Translations under genes and position numbers: made by a program
Shown: in pieces, positions 32,908-43,543 of the stretch
Position numbering within the stretch: the first letter of the stretch is position 1
How the letters are laid out: every line of letters begins with the position of its first letter
Source: Arenimonas malthae CC-JY-1
GTDB taxonomy: Bacteria; Pseudomonadota; Gammaproteobacteria; Xanthomonadales; Xanthomonadaceae
Reading direction: 5' to 3'
DNA: 49,121 bases
Assembly: GCF_000747075.1 (NCBI RefSeq)
Contig: NZ_AVCH01000042.1
Coordinates: forward strand, 1-49,121
Notes under the pieces: generated by a model
Databases searched by the model: none
What the model was told of the DNA's origin: nothing
Seen by the model: the letters and a program-made list of their open reading frames with translations, nothing else

Positions 32908-34185
32908 TTACGGCACCGGGGACGGCTCGGCGGCCGGCTCGCTGCGGCCGATGACCACCGAGCCGACCATGTCGCCGCCCACGTTCACGACGGTGCGGCA
33001 CATGTCGAGCAGCCGGTCCACGCCCAGGATCAGGCCGATGCCTTCGGGCGGGATGCCGAACAGGGCCAGGATCATGGCGATCACCGGCAGCGAGCCACCC
33101 GGCACGCCGGCCGCGCCGATGCCGCCCAGGATGCACATGGCCAGCACCAGCGCCTGCTGCAGCAGGCCCAGCTCGACCCCGAAGAACTGGGCCAGGAACA
33201 GCACCGTGATGCCTTCGAACAGGGCCGTGCCGTTCATGTTGGCGGTGGCGCCCAGCGTGCAGACGAAGCGGGCCACCCGACGCGGCACGCCCAGGCCCTG
33301 TTCGACCACCTTCAGCGTCGTCGGCAGCGTGGCGCTGGACGAGGACGTAGAGAACGCCGTCAGTAGCGCCGGCTGGGCTCCGCGGAAGAAGGCCAGCGGC
33401 GACATGCCGCCGAACACCCGCAGCAGCACCGGGAACACCACGAAGAAGTGGATGCCCAGCGCCAGCAGCACCGTGGCCACGAAGCGCGCCAGTTGCACCA
33501 GCACGTCGAAGCCGAGCTTGGCGGTGATCGAGAACAACAGGGCGGCCACGGCATAGGGCGCCAGCCGGATCACCCAGTCGATCAGCTTCAGGCAGATTTC
33601 GTACACGCCCTGCACCGTGGCCACGAAGGCGCGGGTACCCTCGCTGCGGATGACGGTGGCGGCGATGCCGAACACCAGCGCGAAGAACATCACCGCGATC
33701 AGGTCGCCATTGGCGGCGGCCTGCACGGGGTTGCGCGGGACGATGTTGAGCAGGACGCTGATGCCCGAAACAGCCTCGCGCCCCGCGGCGATCTGGGCGC
33801 CGCGTTCGCCGGCCTGGGCGATCAGCGACTGGCCCAGTTCCGGCGGCAGGCCGCGGCCGGGCTGGATGATGTTGACCACCACCAGCCCGATCGTCACCGC
33901 GATGGTGGTGACGATGAGGATCCACGCCAGGGTCTTGCCGCCGATGCGTCCCAGCGACTTCGGATCGCCGATCTCCACCACGCCCAGCACCAGGGCCGAG
34001 AACACCAGCGGGATCACCAGCATGAAGAGCAGGCGCAGGAACAACTGGCCGATCGGGTCGGCGACGTAGTGCACCAGTGCGTCGAGCCAGCCGGCGTCGG
34101 CGGCGAAGACGTTCGCCGCCAGGCCGAAGCCGACGCCGGCCACGAAACCGACCAGCATGCGGGTGTGCAGGGACATCGTGGCCAT
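32908..34185 (-). CDS. Dicarboxylate/amino acid:cation symporter (DAACS family)
   Basis: 425 residues of the GltP/DctA/GltT type, with eight TM segments and two re-entrant hairpins. Seen: the serine-rich hairpin-1 STSSSATLPTTLKVVE and the NMNGTALFEG substrate/cation motif in TM7 with PGGSLPVIAMIL in hairpin 2. It imports glutamate, aspartate or C4-dicarboxylates using Na+ or H+; the exact substrate is not decided by sequence. GGAGGA lies 6 bases before the ATG. It starts 13 bases after the AGCS gene on the same strand, so the two are probably one transcript. Confidence 0.92.
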   Translation of the reverse strand: MATMSLHTRMLVGFVAGVGFGLAANVFAADAGWLDALVHYVADPIGQLFLRLLFMLVIPLVFSALVLGVVEIGDPKSLGRIGGKTLAWILIVTTIAVTIGLVVVNIIQPGRGLPPELGQSLIAQAGERGAQIAAGREAVSGISVLLNIVPRNPVQAAANGDLIAVMFFALVFGIAATVIRSEGTRAFVATVQGVYEICLKLIDWVIRLAPYAVAALLFSITAKLGFDVLVQLARFVATVLLALGIHFFVVFPVLLRVFGGMSPLAFFRGAQPALLTAFSTSSSSATLPTTLKVVEQGLGVPRRVARFVCTLGATANMNGTALFEGITVLFLAQFFGVELGLLQQALVLAMCILGGIGAAGVPGGSLPVIAMILALFGIPPEGIGLILGVDRLLDMCRTVVNVGGDMVGSVVIGRSEPAAEPSPVP

Positions 34186-34198
34186 GGGCTTCCTCCGG

Positions 34199-35710
34199 TT
34201 ATGGCCGGGCGGCCGGGCGGATCTCTCCCGAGCGCAGGCGCGCCAGGTAGCTTTCGAGTTCGCGCCTGACCACCGGCATCAGCAGGTAGACGCCGATGAG
34301 GTTGGGAACCGACATCAGCAGCAGCAGCGCATCGGCGATGCCGACGATGCTGCCGAGCTGCATCGAGCAACCCACCACCGTCATGGCCAGGAAGGCCAGC
34401 TTGAAGAGGTTCTGGGCCAGGGTGGATTCGCCGGTGAGGTAGCCGATGGCCTTCGAGCCGTAGTAGGCCCACGTGATCATGGTCGAGTAGGCGAACAGGA
34501 ACACGACCACCGTCAGCACGTACGGGAACCAGGCGAAGACCGACGCGAAGGCATCGGACGTGAGCGCCACGCCGTCGGGGCCGGGCTGCAGGTACTCGCC
34601 GGAGACGATGATGATCAGCGCCGTCATCGTGCAGATCACCACCGTGTCGATGAACGGCTCCCAGAGGGCCACGAAGCCCTCGGTCACCGGCTCGCGCGTG
34701 CGCACGGCGGAGTGCGCGATGGCCGCGGAGCCCAGGCCGGCTTCGTTCGAAAAGGCCGCGCGGCGGAAGCCGACGATGATCGCGCCCAGCACGCCACCAT
34801 AGGCCGCTTCGCCGCTGAAGGCACCGCGCACGATGGCCAGCAGGGCGTCGGGGATGCGGTCGGCATGTACCAGCAGCACGGCCACGCCGGCCGCCAGGTA
34901 GAGCAAGGCCATGCCGGGCACCAGGCGCGCCGTGACCTGGCCCACCCGCTTCACGCCGCCCACCACCACGATGGCGGTCAGCGCGGCCAGCACCAGGCCG
35001 AACAACCAGCCGCGCCCGGCCAGCGGGCCGTCGGCGCCACCGGTGACGTTCAGCACCTGGGCGAAAGTCTGGTTGGCCTGGAACAGGGCGCCCGAGCCCA
35101 CCGCGCCCGCCACGATGCACGCGGCATAGAAGACAGCGAGTCCGCGCCCCACGCCGGCCAGCCCCGGCCGGTGTTTCGCCAATCCGTCGCGCAGGTAGTA
35201 CATCGGCCCGCCTGACACGGTGCCATCCGGGTTCTGCCTGCGGAACATCACGCCCAGGGTGCACTCCACGAACTTGGTGGACATGCCCAGCAGGCCGGCC
35301 ACGATCATCCAGAACGTGGCGCCCGGGCCACCTACCGTGATCGCCACGGCCACCCCGGCGATGTTGCCCAGGCCCACCGTGCCGGAAACCGCCGCGGTTA
35401 GCGCCTGGAAGTGGCTGACCTCGCCGGGGCCGTTGGGCTCGGCGAAATCCCCCCGGATCAGGCGGAAGCCATGGCCGAAGCCGCGCACGTTGATGAAGCC
35501 GAAATAGACCGTGAAAAAGCAGGCTGCCGCGGCCAGCCACAACACGATCAAGGGCGCGCTCAGGCCGCCGGGCAGTGGCACTTCCACGAACACGAACCTG
35601 GCGAGCGTATCGGCCACGGGGCCGAATACGGACTGGATGCGGTCATCGAACGTGGGGGCGGCGGCAGCCTCGGACGCCGCGAGGGCAGCCAGGGCGCCGG
35701 CGGGGCGCAT
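34199..35710 (-). CDS. Sodium:alanine (AGCS-family) symporter
   Basis: About 503 residues with ten or more TM segments. The AGCS signature lies early in SGTVGLGNIAGVAVAITVGGPGATFWM, followed by EVSHFQALTAA upstream, GGPMYYLRDGL and the AFSNEAGLGSAAIAHS motif. It imports alanine or glycine with Na+. The start is uncertain: GTG at 35725 would give 508 residues, while the ATG at 35710 gives MRPAGAL. Neither has a good ribosome-binding site. The first 25 residues are Ala-rich and signal-like, which some AGCS proteins have. It is the first gene of an amino-acid uptake pair with the DAACS transporter. Confidence 0.9.
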   Translation of the reverse strand: MRPAGALAALAASEAAAAPTFDDRIQSVFGPVADTLARFVFVEVPLPGGLSAPLIVLWLAAAACFFTVYFGFINVRGFGHGFRLIRGDFAEPNGPGEVSHFQALTAAVSGTVGLGNIAGVAVAITVGGPGATFWMIVAGLLGMSTKFVECTLGVMFRRQNPDGTVSGGPMYYLRDGLAKHRPGLAGVGRGLAVFYAACIVAGAVGSGALFQANQTFAQVLNVTGGADGPLAGRGWLFGLVLAALTAIVVVGGVKRVGQVTARLVPGMALLYLAAGVAVLLVHADRIPDALLAIVRGAFSGEAAYGGVLGAIIVGFRRAAFSNEAGLGSAAIAHSAVRTREPVTEGFVALWEPFIDTVVICTMTALIIIVSGEYLQPGPDGVALTSDAFASVFAWFPYVLTVVVFLFAYSTMITWAYYGSKAIGYLTGESTLAQNLFKLAFLAMTVVGCSMQLGSIVGIADALLLLMSVPNLIGVYLLMPVVRRELESYLARLRSGEIRPAARP

Positions 35711-35801
35711 GAGCGTCTTCGTCACCGGAGGTGCCTGTTGGTGGGTCTGCGCCAGCTTACCGCAGGTGGCCCGGCAGGCAATTCAGATGGCGTGAAACGA
35801 A

Positions 35802-35825
35802 ACAGGGCCGCTTTCGCGGCCCTGT
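35802..35825 (-). terminator. Rho-independent terminator of the pil operon
   Basis: Perfect 10-bp stem, ACAGGGCCGC against GCGGCCCTGT, loop TTTC, 32 bases after the pilQ stop codon. On the minus strand it is followed by a T-rich run (TTTCGTTTC), as expected for a terminator of pilMNOPQ. Confidence 0.8.
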
Positions 35826-35856
35826 CCGGTCAGCACGTTGTTTCCAGCAGCGGGCT

Positions 35857-38016
35857 TCAGCCCTTGTGCGCAACCTGCAGGATGCGCGGGGTCACGAAGA
35901 TAAGCAGCTCGGCCTTCTCCATGCCCTTGGACTTGTTCTTGAACAGGTTGCCGAGCACCGGCAGGTCGCCGAGGAACGGAACCTTGCGCAGGTCGTCGCG
36001 GCTCTTGAACTCGTAGACGCCGCCGACCACGACCGTCTGGCCGTTGTCGATCAGCACCGCAGTGCTGACCTCGCGCTTGGCGATCTGCGGGATGAAGCCG
36101 CCGGCCGGGTTCGCGATCAGCTCGCTGACCTCGTCCTTCTTCACCGCGAGGTTCAGGTAGACGCGGCCGTCCTGGGTGATGGTCGGGGTGACCTTGAGCT
36201 CAAGCAGCACTTCCTTGAACTCGACCGTGGCCGTCGCGACCGCACCCGGCGTGGTGGCCGGCTGGATAGTCAGGTAGGCCACTTCGTCGCCCTGGCGGAT
36301 GACGGCCTCCCGCTGGTTGGCGGTGATCACGCGCGGGTTCGACACCACTTCGCCGCGGCCTTCTTCCTCGAGCGCGGAGAGCTCGAGCTCGAGCGCGATG
36401 TCCTGGCGCAGGATGCTCAGGTTCAGGGCACCGGCCGGGGTCGTCGCCGGCAGGTCGACAGCGAAGCCGGAGTCGGTGGTGGTTTCGTTGCTGTTGGCCA
36501 GCGTGCCGGTGCGGTCCTGCACGCCGAAGATGACGCCCAGTTCGCGGGCAAACACTTCGGTGGCCACCACGATGCGGGCCTCGATCAGGACCTGGTCGAC
36601 GGGGCGGTCAAGCGTGGCCAGCAGGTTGCGCACTTCGGCCACCTTGCTCGCGATGTCGATCAGCAGCAGGGTGTTGGTGCGGTTGTCGAAGCTGACGCTA
36701 CCGCGCGGGGAGAGGAAACCGCGGGTACGCTGGCTGCCGCTACTGCCGCCGCCGCCACCGCCGCCGCCGCTGGCACTCTTGCTGTCTTCCGTCAGCAGGC
36801 TGGCGATTTCCTCGGCATTGCCGTAGTTGATCGGGATGTACTCGGTGATCAGCGGTTCGCGCTCTTCATTGGCGATGCGGGCATCGGCCACCGCCTTCTC
36901 GAATTCGGCGATTTCCTTCTGCGGCGCGACCCAGATGACGTTGCCGTCGCGGCGCTTGTCGAGCTGCTTGGCGCGCAGGACGATGTCCATCGCCTGGTCC
37001 CAGGGCACGTTGATCAGGCGCAGCGTGACGTTGCCCTGAACGGTGTCGGCGGCGACCACGTTCAGGCCGGACTCTTCGGCGATCAGCTGCAGGACGGTGC
37101 GCACCGGCACATCCTGGAAGTTGAAGGTCACCGGGCGGCCGGAGTAGCGCTTGGCCTCGGCATCGCCGGCCACCGCGCCGGCGGCACGGCCGGGAGCGCC
37201 GGCGACCACGGCCGCGGGAGCGGCGCGCTTGGGCGTCACTTCGATGACGTACTCGTTGCCGGTCTGGTAGGCCATCGACTCGAAGGCACCGTTGGTGTTG
37301 ATCACCAGGCGGGTGCTGCCGGCGTTCGCGTTCGGTTCGAGGCTCTGGACCGGCGTGGCGAAGTCGGTGACGTCGAGGCGGCGGCGCAGCGACTCCGGGA
37401 TGCTCGCGTTGGCCACGTCGACCACCACGCGGGAACCTTCATTGCGCATGTCGGCGGCGGCGCCGTCACCGGTGAACCGGAGGATGACGCGGCCGGAACC
37501 GTTCTCACCGCGGCGGAAGTCGATGTTGGCGACCTCGATGTCCGAGGCGACCTTCTTGGTCGGGTCGGATCCGGTGGCCAGGCTGCTGGGCTGGGCGCCG
37601 GCGTCCACGGTCAGGACCAGCAGGTTGCCGGCGCTGCGGGTGGTGTAGCCCGCGGGTCGGAACAGGTCCACGACCACGCGGGTGCGGCCGCCGGCTTCCA
37701 CGGCGGAAACCGCCGAAGTCGCGCCACTGCCGATGACGACGCGGCGCTGGCTCAGCCCGTTGGTGGTCCCCGGGATGTCCACCGCGATGCGCGGCGGCGT
37801 GTCCGTGGTGAAGGCCTGCACGTCGCCCACCGGTTCGGCGAACTGCAGCGTGATGTCCACTTTGCCCCCGGGGGCCGAGGCGTAACGCACGTCCTGGAGG
37901 ACGTTCGCCGCCATCGCGGACAGGGACGTCGCCAGGCCGACGGCGAGCGCTCCCATGGTCAGCACCCAGTGACGCTTGGTGCCCATCCCCTCGCCGATCG
38001 TTTTATTCGCGGTCAT
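35857..38016 (-). CDS. pilQ: Type IV pilus secretin PilQ
   Basis: About 719 residues. It forms the outer-membrane channel for the pilus. Signal peptide (ending near LSAMA), two AMIN domains (about 25-260), a secretin/TonB short N-domain (VTFNFQDVPVRTVLQLIAEESGLN), an N1 domain, and the C-terminal secretin core with VPFLGDLPVLGNLFK and a terminal PRIL are visible. A Gly8 tract (about residues 415-423) lies in the loop between N1 and the core. The ATG at 38016 with GGGGGA 8 bases upstream is preferred to a TTG at 38031. It is the last gene of pilMNOPQ. Confidence 0.95.
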   Translation of the reverse strand: MTANKTIGEGMGTKRHWVLTMGALAVGLATSLSAMAANVLQDVRYASAPGGKVDITLQFAEPVGDVQAFTTDTPPRIAVDIPGTTNGLSQRRVVIGSGATSAVSAVEAGGRTRVVVDLFRPAGYTTRSAGNLLVLTVDAGAQPSSLATGSDPTKKVASDIEVANIDFRRGENGSGRVILRFTGDGAAADMRNEGSRVVVDVANASIPESLRRRLDVTDFATPVQSLEPNANAGSTRLVINTNGAFESMAYQTGNEYVIEVTPKRAAPAAVVAGAPGRAAGAVAGDAEAKRYSGRPVTFNFQDVPVRTVLQLIAEESGLNVVAADTVQGNVTLRLINVPWDQAMDIVLRAKQLDKRRDGNVIWVAPQKEIAEFEKAVADARIANEEREPLITEYIPINYGNAEEIASLLTEDSKSASGGGGGGGGSSGSQRTRGFLSPRGSVSFDNRTNTLLLIDIASKVAEVRNLLATLDRPVDQVLIEARIVVATEVFARELGVIFGVQDRTGTLANSNETTTDSGFAVDLPATTPAGALNLSILRQDIALELELSALEEEGRGEVVSNPRVITANQREAVIRQGDEVAYLTIQPATTPGAVATATVEFKEVLLELKVTPTITQDGRVYLNLAVKKDEVSELIANPAGGFIPQIAKREVSTAVLIDNGQTVVVGGVYEFKSRDDLRKVPFLGDLPVLGNLFKNKSKGMEKAELLIFVTPRILQVAHKG

Positions 38017-38031
38017 CGTGCATTCCCCCAA

Positions 38032-38559
38032 TCAATTGTCTTCAAGGGCGATCTTGGCCGGACGTTCCAGCCAGCCACCTGCCCCATCCGGTACGAGTTC
38101 GACAATCTCGATGCGGTCTTCGAACACCGCGGTGATGCGACCGTCGTTGAGTCCCAAGTAGTTCCCCGACCGGACCCGATGCGTCACCCGGTCCGGCCCC
38201 ATCACAAGGCCCACCACGCCACCGCCTTCGCCGATCGTGCCGACCATGTCGAGGCTGTCGAGCGGGAAGGCCTCGAGGACCTCCTTGCGGCGATTCGGAT
38301 CCGGGCGCAGCGCGTTGCCGCCATCGCGGTCGGCGGTGGGCTGGCTGAACGGGTCGCGCAGGTCCTGCGCGGCGTATTCGAAAGTCTCGAACTGCTTCAT
38401 CACCGGCAGCGGGTCCAGCGGCGGCGCCGGGCGCGCCTTGACCTCGGCCACCCAGGCCTCGAGGTCGCGGCTGCCGCGCGTGCAGGCCGAGAGGGACAGG
38501 GCCACGGCGGCGACGAGCAGGGCGCTCATGGCGTTCCGGGTCATGGACGGGACCATCAC
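38032..38559 (-). CDS. pilP: Type IV pilus assembly lipoprotein PilP
   Basis: 175 residues. Lipoprotein signal with lipobox LSAC (Cys near residue 26), an extended Pro-rich segment that would bind PilNO, and a C-terminal beta-sandwich (about 90-170) that contacts PilQ. YAAQDLRDPFSQP is the family's conserved region. The ATG overlaps the pilO stop by 4 bases; it ends 15 bases before pilQ starts. Confidence 0.93.
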   Translation of the reverse strand: MMVPSMTRNAMSALLVAAVALSLSACTRGSRDLEAWVAEVKARPAPPLDPLPVMKQFETFEYAAQDLRDPFSQPTADRDGGNALRPDPNRRKEVLEAFPLDSLDMVGTIGEGGGVVGLVMGPDRVTHRVRSGNYLGLNDGRITAVFEDRIEIVELVPDGAGGWLERPAKIALEDN

Positions 38560-39182
38560 TTGGCGCCTCCCGCGGTGGTGTTCGATTCCTCGTCGTCGAG
38601 GTAACGATAGGTCTTGACCGTACCCGAAAGGACCAGGGTGCCGTCCGTACCCGACCGCGGCTGCAGCGAGATGTCGTGCATGGTCATGATGACCACGCGC
38701 GGCAGCGACGCGACGCCGCTGACGAAGGCGCCGAACTGGTGGTAGGTGCCCACCATGCGCAGCTGGATCGGCTTCTCGGCGTAGAACTCGCGCTGGCTCT
38801 CGGCGCCGGGCTGGAACAGTTCGTTGTTGATACCGGCGGCCAGGGCGGTCTGCGAGATGTCGACGATCAGGTCGGGCATTTCGTTCTTGCTGGGCAACTG
38901 GCGGAGCATCTGCTGCAGCATGACCTCCATCTGCGCCAGCTGCTGCTTCAGCGGCTCGAGGTTGGCGGCGCGGCCTTGCTTGCCCTGGAACTCTTCGCGC
39001 AGGGTGATTTCAGTGCGCTCTTCCTTCTCGAGCATCACGCGCTGGTCGCTGACGAACAGGTACCAGGCGATGCCGATGATGACCGCGCCCAGCAGCACGC
39101 AGGCGCCGAGCTTCACCTGGATGGGCCAGGCCCCGGCGTTGTTGAAATCGAGGTTGCGGAGATCAACCTTCTTGCTGCTCAT
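38556..39182 (-). CDS. pilO: Type IV pilus inner-membrane protein PilO
   Basis: 208 residues: a short cytoplasmic N-terminus (VDLRNLDFNNAGAWPIQVK), one TM segment (about 28-47), a coiled coil (48-100) with LPSKNEMPDLIVDIS, and a ferredoxin-like periplasmic domain. It pairs with PilN to form the alignment complex between the platform and PilQ. The C-terminal tail is Asp/Glu/Thr-rich. Start overlaps pilN stop by 4 bases. Confidence 0.94.
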   Translation of the reverse strand: MSSKKVDLRNLDFNNAGAWPIQVKLGACVLLGAVIIGIAWYLFVSDQRVMLEKEERTEITLREEFQGKQGRAANLEPLKQQLAQMEVMLQQMLRQLPSKNEMPDLIVDISQTALAAGINNELFQPGAESQREFYAEKPIQLRMVGTYHQFGAFVSGVASLPRVVIMTMHDISLQPRSGTDGTLVLSGTVKTYRYLDDEESNTTAGGAK

Positions 39183-39771
39183 CGCGCACCTCCCGCCACG
39201 TCGGCGGCATCAGCCTCTTCGCCTTCCTTCTTCGGGGTCTGCAGCTTCACCTTGAGGGTGAAGGCATTCGGCAGGCCCTTGTCGTCACCCTTGGCCTCGA
39301 TGATCGAGAGGTCGGGGTTGGCCATCCAGCCGGATTCCTCGAGGTTGCGCATGTACGAGCTGACGCGGGCGTTGGACTGCGCCTGGCCGGTCAGGGTCAG
39401 GGATTGGCCCGACTGCGCGATCGAATTCAGGCGCACGCCCTCGGGGATGGTCCGGACCAGCTGGTCGAACAGGTGCACCATCTGCGAACGGCTGGCCTGC
39501 AGCTCTTCGATCACCTGCTTGCGGGCAAGCAGGTTGGCCTTCTTCTTGTCGAGGGCCTCGATTTCCTTGATCTGCTCGTCGACGAGCTTGATCTGGTCGC
39601 GCAGGTACTCGTTGCGATTCTGCTGGCCCTCGATCTGACCGTTGTAATACATGACGATCAGGAAGCTCAGGAGCAGCGCCGCACCGGCCGCGAGGCCGAG
39701 CATGGTCATGAATTCCTTCTGGCGCTGCTTGCGCCGCTCGGCGCGCCAGGGAAGCAGGTTGATTCTGGCCA

Positions 39772-39772
<1 letters not shown>
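39179..39772 (-). CDS. pilN: Type IV pilus inner-membrane protein PilN
   Basis: 197 residues. The N-terminal INLLPWR motif (residues 4-10) is the segment that inserts into PilM. One TM segment (about 23-42) is followed by a coiled coil and a periplasmic ferredoxin-like fold. Its ATG shares one base with the pilM stop (TGATG). Confidence 0.95.
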
Positions 39773-40854
<1,082 letters not shown>

Positions 40855-40874
40855 TTACACACGAATGGTGCGCC

Positions 40875-40902
40875 ATTACATTAAATAACGAAAAATTCCC
40901 AA
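40875..40902 (-). promoter_or_regulatory. Candidate sigma-70 promoter of pilMNOPQ
   Basis: In the AT-rich part of the pilM/ponA gap the minus strand reads TTGGGA (40902-40897), 16 bases, TGTAAT (40880-40875), 45 bases before the pilM ATG. For the divergent ponA, TATACT at 41029-41034 is a possible -10 without a good -35. The rest of this gap is GC-rich with nothing recognisable. Confidence 0.5.
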
Positions 40903-41074
40903 ATGGCAATGCCCCCCCGGACCGGATGCCCCTCGCCGTCCCCTGGCCGACCCCACGCTTCCCTATCAAGACGCAATCAGGGCCGGGAACCGGCCGCCCC
41001 CACGGCGCAGCCCGACCATGCCACGTTCTATACTCCCTGCCCCACGTCGATGTAAACCTCGGGAGAGGCCCTGG

Positions 41075-43543
41075 ATGGCCCGATTCAAACGCCTGCTGCG
41101 CCGGGCACTGATCCTTTTCGCCGGACTGGCCGTGCTGGGCGTGGCTGCCATCGGCATCCTCTACTGGCTCATCTCCCCCCGCCTGCCCGACGTCCAGGAG
41201 CTCCGCAACGTCCAGCTCCAGGTACCCCTGAGCATCTATTCCCGGGACGGCAAGCTGATCGCCCTGATCGGCGAGACCCGCCGTTTCCCGGTGGAAATCG
41301 AGGACGTGCCGGAGCGGGTCAAGCAGACCTTCATCGCCATCGAGGATGCCCGCTTCTACGAGCACCCCGGCGTGGACTGGCGCGGCATCGGCCGCGCGGT
41401 CTGGCTGCTGGCCACCACGGACGACCGCCGCGTCCCGGGCGGCAGCACCATCACCCAGCAGGTGGCCAGGCAGTTCTTCCTCAGCGCCGAGTACTCCTAC
41501 ACCCGCAAGATCACCGAGATCTTCCTGGCCCTGAAGATGGAGCGCGAACTCAGCAAGGACGAGATCCTCGAGCTCTACCTCAACAAGAGCTTCTTCGGGA
41601 ACCGCGCCTACGGCGTGGCCGCGGCCGCCGAGTACTACTACGGCAAGCCGCTCGACCAGCTGACCCTGGCCGAGGCCGCCACCCTGGCCTCCATCCCCAA
41701 GTTCCCCTCCAGCGGCAACCCGATCATCAATCCCGAGCGCGCGCTGATCCGCCGCAACTACGTGATCCAGCGCATGCGCGAGGAGGGGATGATCACCGAG
41801 GCGGAGGAGCGCGCGGCCCAGGCCGAGCCCATGAACGCCAGCCCGCACGAGCCCAAGGTCGAGGTCGAGGCGCCCTACGTGGCCGAGATGGTGCGCGCCG
41901 AGATGGAGCAGCGCTACGGCGCCGACGCCACCACCAGCGGCCTGCGGGTCTATACGACGCTCGATTCCGAGGACCAGACGGCGGCCGTGCGCTCGCTGCA
42001 ATCAGGCCTGCTCGAATACGACCGGCGCCACGGTTACCGCGGCCCGGAAGCCCGGCTGGACCTGCCTGCGGACGAGCCCGTGGACGCCCTGCGCAAGCGC
42101 CTGCGCCCCTTCCCCACGGTCGGCAGCCTCTCGGCCGTCCTGGTCACCGGCGTGGCCGACGGCAAGGCCCAGGTGCTGACGGCGGCCGGCACGGCGCTGG
42201 AGCTCGACGCCGAAGCCACCCGCTGGACCGGCAAGCAGCCCACCCAGCTGTTCAAGCGCGGCGACGTGGTGCGGCTGGCGCTGGACGCCGAAACCGGCAA
42301 GCTGCGACTCGCCCAGGTACCGCTCGCCCAGGCCGCCCTGGTCTCGCTGCAGCCCGAAGACGGCGCGGTGCGCGCCCTCGTCGGCGGCTTCAGCTTCGGA
42401 CTGAACAAGTTCAACCGGGCCACCCAGGCGCAGCGGCTGCCCGGCTCGAGCTTCAAGCCCTTCGTCTACGCCGCGGCCTTCGAACGTGGTTTTTCGCCGG
42501 CCAGCATCGTGCTCGACGCGCCGGTGGTGTTCCGCGACCGCGCCGGCAACGTCTGGCGGCCGCAGAACGACGCCGGCAATTTCGCCGGCCCCATGCGCCT
42601 GCGCGAGGCCATGGTGCAGTCCCGCAACCTGGTGTCGGTGCGCCTGCTCGACGCGATCGGCGTGGACTTCGCCAGCCGCTACATCACCCAGTTCGGCTTC
42701 AGCCAGGAAAGCCTGCCGCCCAACCTGTCGATGTCGCTGGGCACGTCCTCGCTGACGCCGCTGTCCATCGCCCGCGGCTACACGGTGTTCGCCAACGGCG
42801 GCTACCTGGTCGACCCCTGGTTCATCGAGAAAGTCCTCGACCGCAACGGCGAAGTGCTGAGCGAGGCCAAGCCGCTGCATGCCTGCCGCCGCTGCCCGGG
42901 CCGGGGCACGGCCGGGGCGCCGGGTGGCCAGCGCGACCCCGCGGTGGTGGACGGCTTCGATTTCGGCCCCTCGCAGGCCGCGGCGCCGGCCGCCGGGGAA
43001 ACCACGCCCGAGGCCCAGGCCGAGGAGGCGCAGGCGCTGGCCGACCGGGCCATGGCCCCGCGCGCGATCGACGAGCGCACGGCCTTCCTGGTGCACTCGC
43101 TGATGCGCGACGTGGTGCGCCGCGGCACCGGCCGCGCCGCCACCGTGCTGGGTCGCGACGACCTGGGCGGCAAGACCGGCTCCACCAACGACCACCGCGA
43201 TGCCTGGTTCTCCGGCTTCGGCGGCGACCTGGTGACCACGGTCTGGGTCGGCAAGGACGACTTCTCCACGCTTGGCCGCGGCGAATACGGCGGCAAGGCC
43301 GCGCTGCCGATCTGGATCGGCTACATGCGCACCGCGCTCAAGGACGTGCCCGTCGTCGAGCCGGAGGTCCCCGCCGGCATGGTCACCGCCTGGGTCAGCG
43401 CCGAGTCCGGCCGCCTGGTGCCGGAAGGCACGCCCGGCGCCGTCCGCGACTATTTCAAGAGCGAAGACTACGACCGCATCAGTGCCTCCGGCTTCGACCT
43501 CGACCCGGTGCTGAGCAATGAAGAGGCGTTCGACATCTTCTGA
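41075..43543 (+). CDS. mrcA: Penicillin-binding protein 1A (bifunctional PG synthase)
   Basis: 822 residues. It polymerises and cross-links peptidoglycan at the inner membrane. One TM anchor (about 10-32) is followed by a GT51 glycosyltransferase domain with catalytic Glu90 in AIEDARFYEHPGVD and GGSTITQQVARQFF. An OB-type insert (about 330-420) precedes the transpeptidase domain with Ser458-x2-Lys461 (GSSFKP), Ser516-Arg-Asn518 and Lys700-Thr-Gly702. A low-complexity insert (about 598-660) contains Cys604-x2-Cys607. The ATG at 41075 follows GGGAGAGG; an upstream ATG at 41018 adds 19 unlikely residues. Divergent from pilM, as is common in this family of bacteria. Confidence 0.95.
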   Translation: MARFKRLLRRALILFAGLAVLGVAAIGILYWLISPRLPDVQELRNVQLQVPLSIYSRDGKLIALIGETRRFPVEIEDVPERVKQTFIAIEDARFYEHPGVDWRGIGRAVWLLATTDDRRVPGGSTITQQVARQFFLSAEYSYTRKITEIFLALKMERELSKDEILELYLNKSFFGNRAYGVAAAAEYYYGKPLDQLTLAEAATLASIPKFPSSGNPIINPERALIRRNYVIQRMREEGMITEAEERAAQAEPMNASPHEPKVEVEAPYVAEMVRAEMEQRYGADATTSGLRVYTTLDSEDQTAAVRSLQSGLLEYDRRHGYRGPEARLDLPADEPVDALRKRLRPFPTVGSLSAVLVTGVADGKAQVLTAAGTALELDAEATRWTGKQPTQLFKRGDVVRLALDAETGKLRLAQVPLAQAALVSLQPEDGAVRALVGGFSFGLNKFNRATQAQRLPGSSFKPFVYAAAFERGFSPASIVLDAPVVFRDRAGNVWRPQNDAGNFAGPMRLREAMVQSRNLVSVRLLDAIGVDFASRYITQFGFSQESLPPNLSMSLGTSSLTPLSIARGYTVFANGGYLVDPWFIEKVLDRNGEVLSEAKPLHACRRCPGRGTAGAPGGQRDPAVVDGFDFGPSQAAAPAAGETTPEAQAEEAQALADRAMAPRAIDERTAFLVHSLMRDVVRRGTGRAATVLGRDDLGGKTGSTNDHRDAWFSGFGGDLVTTVWVGKDDFSTLGRGEYGGKAALPIWIGYMRTALKDVPVVEPEVPAGMVTAWVSAESGRLVPEGTPGAVRDYFKSEDYDRISASGFDLDPVLSNEEAFDIF

